Source: Dendrobium chrysotoxum
Taxonomy: Eukaryota > Streptophyta > Magnoliopsida > Asparagales > Orchidaceae
Direction of reading: 5' to 3'
Length of the DNA stretch: 64,000 nt
Assembly: GCA_019925795.1 (NCBI GenBank)
Contig: CM034304.1
Location: 4,527,471-4,591,470, forward strand
Shown: positions 46,249 to 57,172 of the stretch, in pieces
How positions within the stretch are numbered: the first letter of the stretch is position 1
Layout of the letters: each line of letters opens with the position of its first letter
The notes under the pieces: generated by a model
What the model was told of the DNA's origin: nothing
The model's database searches: none
The model's input: only the letters and a program-made list of their open reading frames with translations
Position numbers and translations under genes: made by a program

Positions 46249-49200
46249 GTGTGCTCTCACACAAGACCTCGTGAGAGCATGTGGTACCTGGACAGCGGAT
46301 GTTCTAGACATATGACTGGAGATGCAAATCAGTTCATTTCGCTGGAGGCCAGAGCTGGAGGCAAGGTTACACTTGGAGATAACACCACTAGGAAGGTGGT
46401 AGGCACAGGTATGATTGGTGATTCAAAGAACTTTATGATTGATAATGTTTTGCTTGTAGATGGACTGAAACACAACCTGCTGAGCATCAGTCAACTCTGC
46501 GACAAGGGATACAACATCAAATTCCTGCCCACTAGCTGCATTTTAAGCTTAAATGATGAAGTTGTTTTGCAGGGGCAAAGGATCAACAACGTCTACAAGC
46601 TGGATGTAAGTAGCATTAAATCTGATAATTCAATTTGCTTAAAAACTGCTGCTGATGAGTCTTGGTTATGGCATAGGAGATTGTGTCATGCCAGTATGAA
46701 AACCCTTAGGAGAGTCACCCAAAAGGACTTAGTTAGAGGTGTGCCCAAGCTTAAGTTCACTAAGGATCACCTGTGTGATGCCTGTCAGTTGGGGAAGCAA
46801 GTCCAGTCCTCTTTTCACTCTGTTAAGGACATTAGCACCTCTAGACCTTTAGAAGTTCTTCACATGGACCTCTTTGGACCCATTAGCACTGCCAGCTTAG
46901 GGGGGAGAGTCTATGGTTTTGTGATTGTTGATGATTATTCAAGGTTCACTTGGGTTAAGTTTTTGTCACACAAATCTGAGTCATTTGATGAGTTTAGATC
47001 TTTCTCTACTTGGATTCAGAAGAAGTTAGGATGTGAGATTATTACCATCCATAGTGATCACGGAGGGGAGTTTGAAAATGAAAGATTTGGAAGTTTTTGT
47101 GAGAATCATGGGATTAGTCACAATTTTTCAGCTCCTAGGACCCCTCAGCAGAACGGGGTAGCTGAAAGGAAGAACAGGACCTTAGTGGAAGCCGCTAGAG
47201 CCATGCTTGCCGAGTATTCACTTCCAAAATACTTTTGGGCTGAAGCGGTGAACACTGCCTGTTATGTGCTGAATAGGGTAAATGTGAGAGTCAAGCTGAA
47301 CAAGACACCTTATGAGATCATTAAGGGTAGAACTCCAAATCTGTCCCACCTCCATGTCTTTGGCTGTAAGGTTTTCATTCTAAACAACGGGAAGTCACCC
47401 TTAGGAAAATTTGACCCCAAATCTGATGAAGGAGTGTTCTTAGGATATTCAAGTGTGGGGAAATCCTTTAGGGTGTTCAATAGGAGGACTTTGGTGGTGG
47501 AAGAAACAACCCATGTAGTGTTTGATGAATCTGATCCTAAGGAGTCTAGATCTGAAGTAGAAGATGAAGAGATTGTTGAGGTTACCCAAGGAGTTGGAAA
47601 TACAAATTTGGAGGAAAGGGTAGAACCTCAAATCCCTTTGCCTAGAGATTGGAGATATTCTTCGAGTCATCCTAAAGAACTGATCTTAGGAGACCCTTCT
47701 GAAGGTGTTAGGACTAGGCATGGACTTAGGAAGGAAGTAAACCATTCTGCCTTTATCTCAATGACTGAACCCACCAACATCAATCAAGCCCTGTCGGATG
47801 AATTTTGGATTTTAGCTATGCAGGAAGAATTGAATCAATTTGTAAGGAATGATGTTTGGGAGTTAGTAGAAAGACCTAAAAATCAAAGTATTGTGGGAAC
47901 CAAGTGGGTCTTTAAGAATAAGATGAATGATTCTGGTATGGTGGTGAGAAATAAGGCAAGATTGGTGGCTAAGGGGTATAATCAGATAGAAGGGATAGAT
48001 TTTGAGGAAACTTTTGCCCCTGTAGCTCGATTGGAAGCCATTAGAGTGCTACTAGCCTTTGCCTGTTATAAGGGATTTAAGCTGTTTCAAATGGATGTCA
48101 AGAGTGCCTTTTTAAATGGGGTAATTAAAGAAGATATTTTTGTAGAACAACCCCCAGGTTTTGAGAGTTCCCAATATCCAAGTCATGTCTATAAATTAAA
48201 AAAGGCCTTATATGGATTGAAACAGGCACCCAGAGCTTGGTATGAGAGGCTTAGCACATTCCTGTTAGAAAGAGAGTTTGTTAAGGGGAGCGTAGACACC
48301 ACCCTTTTTCTGAGGAGATTAGGAGATGACTTACTCATTGTCCAGATCTATGTTGATGATATAATTTTTGGATCTTCTGATAAATACTTATGTGAAGAGT
48401 TTTCCAAAACAATGAGTAAAGAGTTTGAGATGAGTATGATGGGAGAATTGTCCTACTTTTTGGGGTTTAGCATAAGGCAAATGGATGATGGAACTTTTCT
48501 CAATCAATCAAAATATACTAAGGACATTTTGAAGAAATATGAAATGGACAAAGCCAAGCCAATCAATACTCCCATGCCCTCCTCAGTTCAGTTAGATAAG
48601 GATTCAAATGGAAAATCTGTTGATCAGAAGAAGTATAGAGGGATAATAGGTTCACTGCTTTACCTGACTGCTAGCCGACCCGATATCATGTTTAGTGTCT
48701 GTCTTTGTGCTAGGTTTCAGGCTGATCCTAAAGAGTCCCACCTGACTGCTGTTAAGAGAATTCTTAGATATCTTTTAGGGACCCCAAACCTAGGAATTTG
48801 GTACCCTAGGCACAGCACCTCTTTTGAGATCATTGGATATTCTGACTCTGACTTTGCGGGGTGTAGGGTGGATAGGAAGAGTACCTCTGGGACTTGTCAA
48901 TTCATAGGACAGTCGTTAGTCTCCTGGTCCAGTAGAAAACAGAACTCAGTTGCACTTTCCACTGCTGAAGCTGAGTACATTGCCTTAGGAAGTTGTGTGG
49001 CCCAAGTTCTTTGGTTGAAGCAGCAAGTCTTGGATTTAAGAGTACCTGTTGGCACAATTTCTGTTCTGTGTGATAATACTAGTGCCATCTGTATCTCTAA
49101 GAATCCAATCCAACATTCTAGGACCAAACACATTGACATTAGGCATCACTTCATTAGGGACCATGTTACAAAAGGGGACATTGAGCTACATCATATAGCA

Positions 49201-49299
49201 ACTGAAAATCAGCTGGCTGACATATTCACTAAACCACTGGCCTTTGACTCATTCAGCATTTTGAGAACCAGATTAGGAGTGATTGATATAAATGCTTGA
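46249..49299 (+). CDS. pol: Pol polyprotein of the copia element (protease, integrase, RT, RNase H)
   Basis: Numbering from the first open codon (GTG 46249; first ATG is 46279). Protease active site DSG is at 15-17. The integrase zinc region starts at about 142 (HRRLCH ... CDAC), and the catalytic triad is D207, D270 and E306, with the classic 35-residue spacing between the last two. The RT has YVDD at 701-704. RNase H has SDSDFAG (865-871) and AEAEY (906-910) and ends in the typical ADIFTKPL segment. All 1016 codons are open. The frame is closed upstream by TAG 46246-46248 and TGA 46228-46230, so it does not overlap gag. Expression would need splicing (ATTTTGTAG at 46240-46248 is a possible acceptor), reinitiation at 46279 or another bypass. 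Confidence 0.95.
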   Translation: MCSHTRPRESMWYLDSGCSRHMTGDANQFISLEARAGGKVTLGDNTTRKVVGTGMIGDSKNFMIDNVLLVDGLKHNLLSISQLCDKGYNIKFLPTSCILSLNDEVVLQGQRINNVYKLDVSSIKSDNSICLKTAADESWLWHRRLCHASMKTLRRVTQKDLVRGVPKLKFTKDHLCDACQLGKQVQSSFHSVKDISTSRPLEVLHMDLFGPISTASLGGRVYGFVIVDDYSRFTWVKFLSHKSESFDEFRSFSTWIQKKLGCEIITIHSDHGGEFENERFGSFCENHGISHNFSAPRTPQQNGVAERKNRTLVEAARAMLAEYSLPKYFWAEAVNTACYVLNRVNVRVKLNKTPYEIIKGRTPNLSHLHVFGCKVFILNNGKSPLGKFDPKSDEGVFLGYSSVGKSFRVFNRRTLVVEETTHVVFDESDPKESRSEVEDEEIVEVTQGVGNTNLEERVEPQIPLPRDWRYSSSHPKELILGDPSEGVRTRHGLRKEVNHSAFISMTEPTNINQALSDEFWILAMQEELNQFVRNDVWELVERPKNQSIVGTKWVFKNKMNDSGMVVRNKARLVAKGYNQIEGIDFEETFAPVARLEAIRVLLAFACYKGFKLFQMDVKSAFLNGVIKEDIFVEQPPGFESSQYPSHVYKLKKALYGLKQAPRAWYERLSTFLLEREFVKGSVDTTLFLRRLGDDLLIVQIYVDDIIFGSSDKYLCEEFSKTMSKEFEMSMMGELSYFLGFSIRQMDDGTFLNQSKYTKDILKKYEMDKAKPINTPMPSSVQLDKDSNGKSVDQKKYRGIIGSLLYLTASRPDIMFSVCLCARFQADPKESHLTAVKRILRYLLGTPNLGIWYPRHSTSFEIIGYSDSDFAGCRVDRKSTSGTCQFIGQSLVSWSSRKQNSVALSTAEAEYIALGSCVAQVLWLKQQVLDLRVPVGTISVLCDNTSAICISKNPIQHSRTKHIDIRHHFIRDHVTKGDIELHHIATENQLADIFTKPLAFDSFSILRTRLGVIDINA

Positions 49300-50783
49300 T
49301 TCTGATGACTGCTGATTTATTATCTTTCTGATTGGTATTCTGATTTCTGTTAGGTAGGTTTAGTTTTTCTTTTGATTTCTGATTTCTGTTAGTTAGTTTT
49401 TGGCTTTGATTATTTACTTTCAGTTGATTTTATGTCTTTTGCTGATTTCTGTTTTAGCCTTATTGTTAGTTTGATTTAAGTATTTACTCTGATATGATTT
49501 TATACCTATTTTTTTTATTCACTAGCTCATATCTTGCACTTACTGTTTTATGTTTTTCAAAATCTGATCACCGCTCACTACTTCTGATAATCTGAATTTC
49601 TGACTGGGAGTTTTTACCTTGTTTTGATTTGGAAGCTGGTAAGCAGTGATTGATTCCATTGAATCTGTTAAAGGGAAGAAACATTGATGATTGTTTCTCT
49701 TCCTCTAACTCCTTTACTGGTGTATGGTTTCTTTTGGATAAAAATCTTCTTCAAAATTAAAATGTTAGTTTTTTGAAATAGAGATTATTTTATCTTCCTA
49801 CAGTAATCTGCCTCATATCAATAGTGTTTTTTAAAGTCTTGAGTCATTAGTTTGATTTTCTAAAACCAAGTGATTGCATTTATCATATGATGTGTGTTTT
49901 TTTTTTGTTTTGTGAATCATTCTTCCCTACTGTGGAGAGACATCTCCTATGTCTGGAAGATAGATTCACAGCTGAGACTCTTTAATGATTATGAAAAGGA
50001 GAAAGCTTACAAAAGATGCGCAGTGCGCCAACCAAATTGAAAAAGAGGCATAAAATGAGCCCAAAACTGAAAAGATGCGAAAATGCCAAATACACAAAGT
50101 GTATCAAAAAATCAAAAGATGCGCAGTGCGCCAAATAAATTGAAAAAAAAAAGAGGCACAAAATGAGCCCAACCTAAGCTTTTTTCTCTTTCAGATCTTT
50201 AAATGTCTTAGAAAAAAAACTCGTGTGTCACTTAATATTTTCAAAAGCTTGAGTTTTGAAAATCCCGATTTCTGATTTTTTACTTTGTAACACTATTATA
50301 TCAGATATTTTTCTGGAACGAGGCTTGAAAGGATTTCTTTTCAAATCTAATGTCTTTTATTCTGAATCGGATTTTTGTTTTGAAAGAGGTTTGCATCGAT
50401 AAGGTGCCCGGGGTCAGAGTTACGAAAGTTGATTGTTTCCAACCTTTTTGGATTTCAGCACTGTCAATCGTCCTCTCATTGGTTTTTTGAATCTAAAATC
50501 AAGGAAAAATTCTGATTTTCCTGTTTTGTTGTTGTTCTGTGTATGTTTTATTTTATATTTTATTTCCGTGTTATGTTTTTCCCTCCTCCTTTTTGTGATG
50601 TCAAAAGGGGGAGTCAGTTGTAGTCGTGTCTGTTTCTATTTTCTGAGTCATGTTTTCTGTATTGTTTGAGCTGTTAAATGAAAATTTAAAAAATGTGTGT
50701 TTTGTTTGATTTCTTAGTTTCATTTTATTTTCATCTTAGTTTCATTTTATTTTCAGACTACTTTACAAATGTTTGCCATCATC
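49300..50783 (+). other. 3' untranslated region of the copia element
   Basis: T-rich stretch with recurring tgatttctg words near 49320-49460. There is no env-like ORF. Two copies of AAAAGATGCGCAGTGCGCCA lie at 50011-50030 and 50114-50133, each followed by an 'aaattgaaaaagaggca' phrase: a partial tandem duplication of about 100 bp. Confidence 0.7.
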
Positions 50784-50797
50784 AAAAAGGGGGAGAT
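50784..50797 (+). promoter_or_regulatory. Polypurine tract of the copia element
   Basis: AAAAAGGGGGAGAT directly before the 3' LTR (TGTTGC at 50798). It primes plus-strand DNA synthesis; this form is common in plant copia elements. Confidence 0.9.
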
Positions 50798-52617
50798 TGT
50801 TGCAAATCTGGTTTTGATGATGACAAACATGTTTCCAGTGTGTTTTTCTTGGCTAATCAGTTTCAGGCACAAAAGACCGCAAGCTACTCAAGCCAACTCA
50901 AGATCGGGTCCAAGTGTGTCAAATGTATGATTTTTTCTTTTATTGAGTCAATTGTAATGTAACTGATTCCCTAGCTAAGTAACCTTGCACACACACACTC
51001 AGGGAGAGAGATTGAGTGAATTAGAGTTTCTGTTAAAATTTTGTTCAGATCGTCCTGGACGATAGTATCATCGTCCTAGACGATCCAGTTAAAACAGAAA
51101 CCCTAATTAGGGCGACTAAGTTAAGGAGGACTGATTGAGCCGATCGTCCTGGACGATCTATGGATCGTACGGGACGATATGCCCAAATCAGAAATTCTCA
51201 GCCGCCAGATTAAGTTAGGCAAGTTTTATTTTAAGTATTTTGGTCTGATCGTCCCGGACGATACGTGTATCGTCCTGGACGATTTACTACAATCATGCCT
51301 AAATTAGTCTGGTAATTAAGGAAAGCAATTAATGTTTAATTGATACGATCACATCGTCCTGGACGATCGCAGGATCGTCCCGGACGATCGTGATCGTCTT
51401 GTGCATTTCAGCTGTACGTCCAGAACTATGTACAGGACGATTTGGGGCCTTTTTGAACTAATCGTACCGGACGATTACCCTATCGTACGGGACGATCAAG
51501 TCATTTTTTGGTCGTCCAGCACAGATTTCTCTGGACGACCCGAACTGTCTTCTGGACAATTTCCTTCAATTTGAACTAATCGTCCTGGACGATCGCAGGA
51601 TCGTACGGGACGATATGAACAACTTTTTCTACTGATCGTCCAGAAGAGCCAGATCGTCCAGGCTGAAACAGCTGAATTTGAACTGATCGTACAGGACGAT
51701 CTACCGATCGTCCTGGACGATCTTGGCCGACAAGTTGAGATTTAGGGCAAGTTTTAAGCCCTCCTTTAAAAGAACTTTTTCCTAGATTTAGAAAAATCTT
51801 TTGCTGCCTTCCTTCCCTGAGAAATCCTAGAGAGAGAGAGAGTTGGGAGAGAGAGAAGAGATCTTGTGAGGGGGAGTTAGTGAGGGATTCACTAAGGTTG
51901 CTCCCAGCACGGATCAGAGTCGTCTTCTCCGCTCGTCGTCTGTCGTCTAGTCGGTGTTCTTCGTGGGAGGATCGTTCGCAAGAAGATCCGGGTTCTCTGC
52001 CTGCTTCAGGAGGAAGCGAAAGGAGTTCGTGGGTTCTCTGCCCGCTTCAGGAGGAAGCGAAAGGAGTTCGTGGGTTCTCTGCCCGCTTCAGGAGGAAGCG
52101 AAAGGAGTTCGTGGGTTCTCTGCCCGCTTCAGGAGGAAGCGAAAGGAGTTCGTGGGTTCTCTGCCCGCTTCAGGAGGAAGCGAAAGGAGTTCGTGGGTTC
52201 TCTGCCCGCTTCAGGAGGAAGCGAAAGGAGGTCGGGTTCTCTGCCTCACCGTGTGGTGAAAAGGAGGTGTTTTGTACAGGCTTCTCCGCCTTGCTGTGGG
52301 AGCAAAAGGAGAGTCACTTTCGTTTAGTGCAATACCCGGAGGGGAGGCTCCGGGGAGTGGACGTAGGTCAAGTTGACCGAACCACTATAAAATCTGGTTT
52401 GCTTTTCTGATTCAGTTTTGCATTTTACTTTTCAATATAAACTGCTTGGGTGAATATCGTTGGTTGATCTTTTCGTTATTGTTTACTTGTTTCCGCTGCT
52501 AAGTATCGAAAAGATTTTTGTAGTTATCGTGAAATTTTTAAATAACCAATTCACCCCCCCCTCTTGGTTAGCCTCGGGACTAGTTCACTAGGGCTTAACA
52601 TCCCTTTCGAACTTTCA
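50798..52617 (+). repeat. 3' LTR of the intact copia element
   Basis: 1820 bp. It differs from the 5' LTR by about five transitions (such as caa/cag near 50857, tggac/tagac in palindrome 2, gacgat/gacaat near 51558), an extra 41-bp unit and one C fewer in a C run. The palindrome array lies at 51049-51721. Confidence 0.95.
51990..52250 (+). repeat. 41-bp tandem repeats in the 3' LTR (six full units)
   Basis: Units start at 51990, 52031, 52072, 52113, 52154 and 52195, with a partial unit at 52234. One unit more than the 5' LTR of the same element. Confidence 0.95.
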
Positions 52618-53052
52618 TTCTCTCCTCCACTGGACTCAGTGGGTCAGGCTTGACCCATTGGGCCCAAGTCGTGGTCCTGGGTCAACCTGGTTGACCAGGT
52701 CATTCCAATTGACCCATATAGGCCTTAATGGGTTTAAATCAGATCCCAACCCATTCAATCCCTCTCCTTGGCTCCACCCAAGTCCCCCTTGACCCAATCG
52801 ACTAGGTTGACCAAGTCAAGCCTTGACTTGGTCAACCCTGGTCTAAAGAGGTTAAATCAAGCCTTTGAAAATTTATTTAAAACCTATTTAGAGCTCTAAA
52901 CTCTTGCGAGATCTGGGCCTTCCGTTCGAAACCGCGGAGATCCAATGGCCAGATCCACGCGCTGACGTAGATAAGTCAAGCCGCGAACCGCGGCTTTGAT
53001 TGTCGCATGATTATGGCAATCATTGGCGGCGGTGCAATGATTGCGCCGCTTG

Positions 53053-53063
53053 CCAATGATTGG
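53053..53063. promoter_or_regulatory. CCAAT palindrome in LTR B
   Basis: CCAATGATTGG, as in LTR A, within a GC-rich block that also has ggcaatcattggcgg (53024-53038). It sits just before a long AT-rich tract, as in A. Confidence 0.4.
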
Positions 53064-53219
53064 CCCACGTCCGTGGAATCAATCGGGACCCGCCACGTGT
53101 CAGCGCCACCGCCTTTTTTTTATTTTATTTTTCTTATTTAAAATTAGTTTATTTAATTATTTAAAATACCTTTTTTAAATCAAATTAGTTAATTAATTAG
53201 TTTAAATTAATTATAAATA

Positions 53220-53597
53220 TATCTGTTATTATTATTATTATTATTTTAAATTATTTTTTTTATTATTAATATTATTATTATTATTTTACCTATAATTATA
53301 ATTATTACCATTATTATTTTATTTTATTTAAAAATTATTTTAAATTATTATTATTATCATTATTGTTATTATTATTATATAATAATTTATTAATAATAAT
53401 GCTATTATTATAATAAGATTATTATTATTATTATTATATATTAATAATAATATTGTTATCTTTATTATAATATCTTAATAATAATAGTATTATTAATATT
53501 ATTATATGTTATTATCATTATTATTATTTGAAGAGAAAACTTTTTTTTTTAAATTTTATTCCTTTTATTATTAGTACTATTTTTATTATTTTAAGTC

Positions 53598-53628
<31 letters not shown>

Positions 53629-53990
53629 AATATTAATATTATAATTAATAATATTATTATTTTAAAAATATTATTATTATCACTAATATTTTTGTTATTA
53701 TAATACTAATTATTATTATTATTAGTATTATTATAATATTAATATTATCTTTAATAATATTATTATTTTAATAATATTATTATTATGACTAATATTTTTA
53801 TTATTATAATATTAATTATTATTATTATTAATATTATTATAATATTAATATTATTAATTAATAATAATATTATTATCTTTAATAATAGTATTAGTATGTT
53901 AATATTAATATCATTATAATATTAGTATTTATTATTTTATATTATTATAATATTTTGTTTATTATTTTTTAAATTTATTTTAAAATTCAG
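53220..53990. repeat. Long (TTA/ATT)n trinucleotide tract
   Basis: About 770 bp almost only of ATT/TTA/AAT repeats with breaks, in LTR B. It is absent from A at the matching place, which has a shorter AT-rich stretch. Simple-sequence expansion. Confidence 0.9.
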
Positions 53991-56900
53991 ATATTATTAT
54001 ATCTGATTTATTTTAAAATTATTAATTATTTTAAAATATTTAAAAATTACTTTTAAACCTATTTAACTTCAAAAATTCATAACTTTCTCATTGTAAATCG
54101 GATTTTGACGCGCAATACCTTTAATTTTTCAGAAAAATGTAAATTTTAATCTAAAAATATTTCCTACATATGCTTCTGTCATTTCTGGATGTTTTCTGTA
54201 TTACTATATTATTTAGCTATTTAAATATTATTTAATTAATATAATTAATTATTTTAAAACCCCCTTGGTGGCTGGTAGGCCTCCCATGCCTATAAATTGA
54301 ACTTATTTCGATTATCTTATTTTTAAACCCCTATTATTATATATTTATAATATTTAGGTATTTTAAAATTATTTTAATCTTAAATATTATTTAAATTCCC
54401 TAATTTTGGGAGGTCTACCTCTTTAAAATTTTAAACCTAGACTATATGTGTGAACATCATTCATGTGGGAGAAGGATTAGTAAATGATTGTGTCCCAATC
54501 ATTCACTAATCATTTCATTAGGCTTCTTAACTTAGTGTTTTTGAAGTCCTTGCATGTGTAGGTTGCACAAGCACATAGCCTAGGCTCTCCTAGATCGAAG
54601 GACTTGATTGGTGTGTTTATATTTGCTGCATTTACCCTTTATGTTATGCCTAAGGGTTAGCTAACTCACTTTATTCCTGCTTAGTGTAGTGACACACTAA
54701 GGACAATAATTAAGGATTATCTAGCGAACTTAGAATATTTCTAGGAGCTAGGATAGATCCCGGATTGCTATGAAATTTTAAACACTAGTTCTTAGTGACA
54801 TCTGGAACCCCCTAAGATTTTCTAGGAATTTTCTGGACGCCTTAAAACACTTAATTAGCAAACCCTAATTTACCCGTTAATTAAGCCTCAGAAACTTCAA
54901 AAAAATATAATAAATCCATTTTAAATCAGAAAAATACCCATAATACCTCAAACTTTTCAAAATTTAGTCCCCAACCTTAGATAATTAGGGCCCCTTAATT
55001 GGACCTTAATCTGGACTTTAATTCAACCTTAATCAAAAGTCACCTTTTCTCCTTAATTAAATCATTAAAAATTATTAAAAATCCCAAAATTTACCCAAAC
55101 ACTTGGGAACACCTTTTTAGGTCATTTCTGACCTTTGGGGGTGATTCCAATCAGTTTGGAGCTGATTTGGGCTAAAACCCCCAAAGTACCCCTAATTACA
55201 CAATTTTGATAATTTATTTAATTGCCCCAACTTCTAAAAATCATAACTAATTACAAAAAACTCCAAAAAGGGCAAAGTAAAAGGCACTCAACTCTAATTA
55301 AACCCTAATATTTATTAAAAATATTAGGTATCAAGAAATCAGCTTAAATTAAAAAGTTAACTTTCCGGTCAACCGTAGTCGATAGTGTAGGGCCTGAAAC
55401 TTCTAAAATTCATAACTTTGGGTAAAAGAATCCAAATTGGGTATGCTAACTGTCTAACTGATCAGGTTAAAGCCTAGTATGTTATAAAAATATTAGCTAT
55501 TCACAAATCCCCTTTAATAAAAAAAGTCAATTTTGGACCCTATTTGGTTAGTGTATAGGTGGACCCCAAACCCCCTAAAACTCACCAATGCAATTTAAAC
55601 TTTAAATATTGTCACCCTAAGCATTAAAACTGACCTACACATCAAGTCAACTAAAATGGATTTTAATTCACTAATATTTAAACTTTAAATAAAATTCCCT
55701 TCTCAGGCCTACAATAAACCTAGATAGTAGGTAATTGTAACTAACTACCCAGCTTAGGATCTACCTCAGCCACACAGGCTTCTACACACACTGTAGGATT
55801 GTTTGCTAGGGCACCACTTCTAAACTTAGGTTAGGCCGGTGTTTACTTTTCCTGCTATGTGCCTAGTTTTTCCAGATTTCATTGCATGTTGTGATTGAAC
55901 TATTGATGTGTTTGTTTACTTTTACTGCACTCTGGGATTGATGTGATTGCACGATAGACTACCAATAGGTTAGGATCGATCTTGATACTAATGATATTTT
56001 CTACAGGTGGTAATGTTCATGCAGAGCTAATAAAAGGGGGGTAATAATTATCATTTAAATGCTAATGATGTTTTATACAAGCGCTCAAGAAATTGCTCAG
56101 CCCCCCTAAATAAATGAGGGCTAATTAAAAATCGTTATAAATTGCCACAGGTGCTTCAGAATTGCTTAGCCTTCAAATAATTAAGAGCATGGCCAAGTGT
56201 GGCTGTGATGAGTACTTTTATTTTTATATAAATTGCTTGGGATAATATAAACTACTTGGGATGATTTTCATTGGGATAACCTTGCAAGAGAGTCTAGATT
56301 TACTGCTTTCATTTAATGTAATTATTTATAATATGAGATAGAGTTGTGAAAGTTCATTTTGAGTGGGGATACTAGGATCCAAAGGTTGGATTCCAAAGAG
56401 GAAAGGACACCCAATATAAGGATGGTCCTTTTCTATTTAGAAATCCAAATTTGGATCGTTCTACTACTTGAAGAATTGAAGGAAGCTGAGATCCAAGGAG
56501 TCCAATAGAGCTGGGACCCGAGGAGTCCAAGGAAGAAAAGATCAAGATGATGAAGATCTACAGTATCCCACTCAAAATAACTTGGGTCAATCTTAGGATT
56601 AGAAATTTAGGTTGTTGGCAGTGGTGCCCGGCCACTTTAATTTTCTGCAAACCCTGGGTTGTAATTAAGGGCAGTTGGCCTATGGATATTTAATTGATTT
56701 GTTTAATTATGTATTATGTTTGATTTGATGATAATTACGTATAGGTTGTATGATTTTAATAGTTTATTAGCGATCTGCATGCCGCTTTTGTTTTAGCCTG
56801 GATTTCGTTAGGCTCTCTAAGGACCAAAACTTTTTCTACTCGCAACTAATATTTACAAATTTTAAGGTTTAAGCAATTTAGAAACTTTACGACCTAGGGA

Positions 56901-57172
56901 ATTGCCGGAATCATCTGGGGTCACATGCATATTAATGCATTTCTTCTCTCCTTCTATAAGACACTTCCCCGCCTACGGGTAGAGTCTGGATAATCTGACC
57001 TATGAGGATGAGGTGCCGGACCTGGGGAAGCCCAGTCTAATTCTAAAAATTATTTTTATAAGCCTTTTTAAAGTTTCATGCATACCTGATTTGGATGCTT
57101 CAACTAGCATGCATTGCATTAGAAATCAACTAAATCAAAATTTTAATTGCATTAGCTCTAGGAGCATTCACC

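Larger units (their letters stand above)
42591..52617 (+). mobile_element. Intact Ty1/copia LTR retrotransposon
   Basis: 10,027 bp, bounded by a perfect 5-bp target duplication (ttctc at 42586-42590 and 52618-52622). LTRs run 42591-44370 (1780 bp) and 50798-52617 (1820 bp), both TG...CA. They differ by one 41-bp repeat unit, one base in a C run, and about five transitions. The PBS matches initiator tRNA-Met; the PPT is AAAAAGGGGGAGA. Gag (603 codons) and pol (1016 codons) are both open. Domain order protease-integrase-RT-RNase H is copia type. A long Gag with two distant CCHC knuckles and a coiled coil recalls the SIRE/Maximus group, but no env-like ORF is present. The low LTR divergence indicates a recent insertion. 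Confidence 0.97.
42341..57172 (+). mobile_element. Related long LTR (copy B), interrupted by the intact copia element
   Basis: 42341-42590 and 52623-57172 form one sequence once the copia insertion (42591-52617) and one copy of its target duplication are removed. It starts TGTTGACC. Similarity to A is clear in the W-box part, CCAAT part, the 54650-54710 passage, 'taggccggtgttt' (55830), 'ctaataaaagggggg' (56030) and the stretch to gcattcaccca (57172). It begins abruptly inside C, so B looks like a nested insertion, possibly with gtaat as target site. The right end is cut by the truncated copia copy. Confidence 0.65.

Noticed and set aside
49300..50783. env-like ORF expected in SIRE-type elements
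   Set aside because: No open frame of useful length with a signal peptide or membrane segment of that type.
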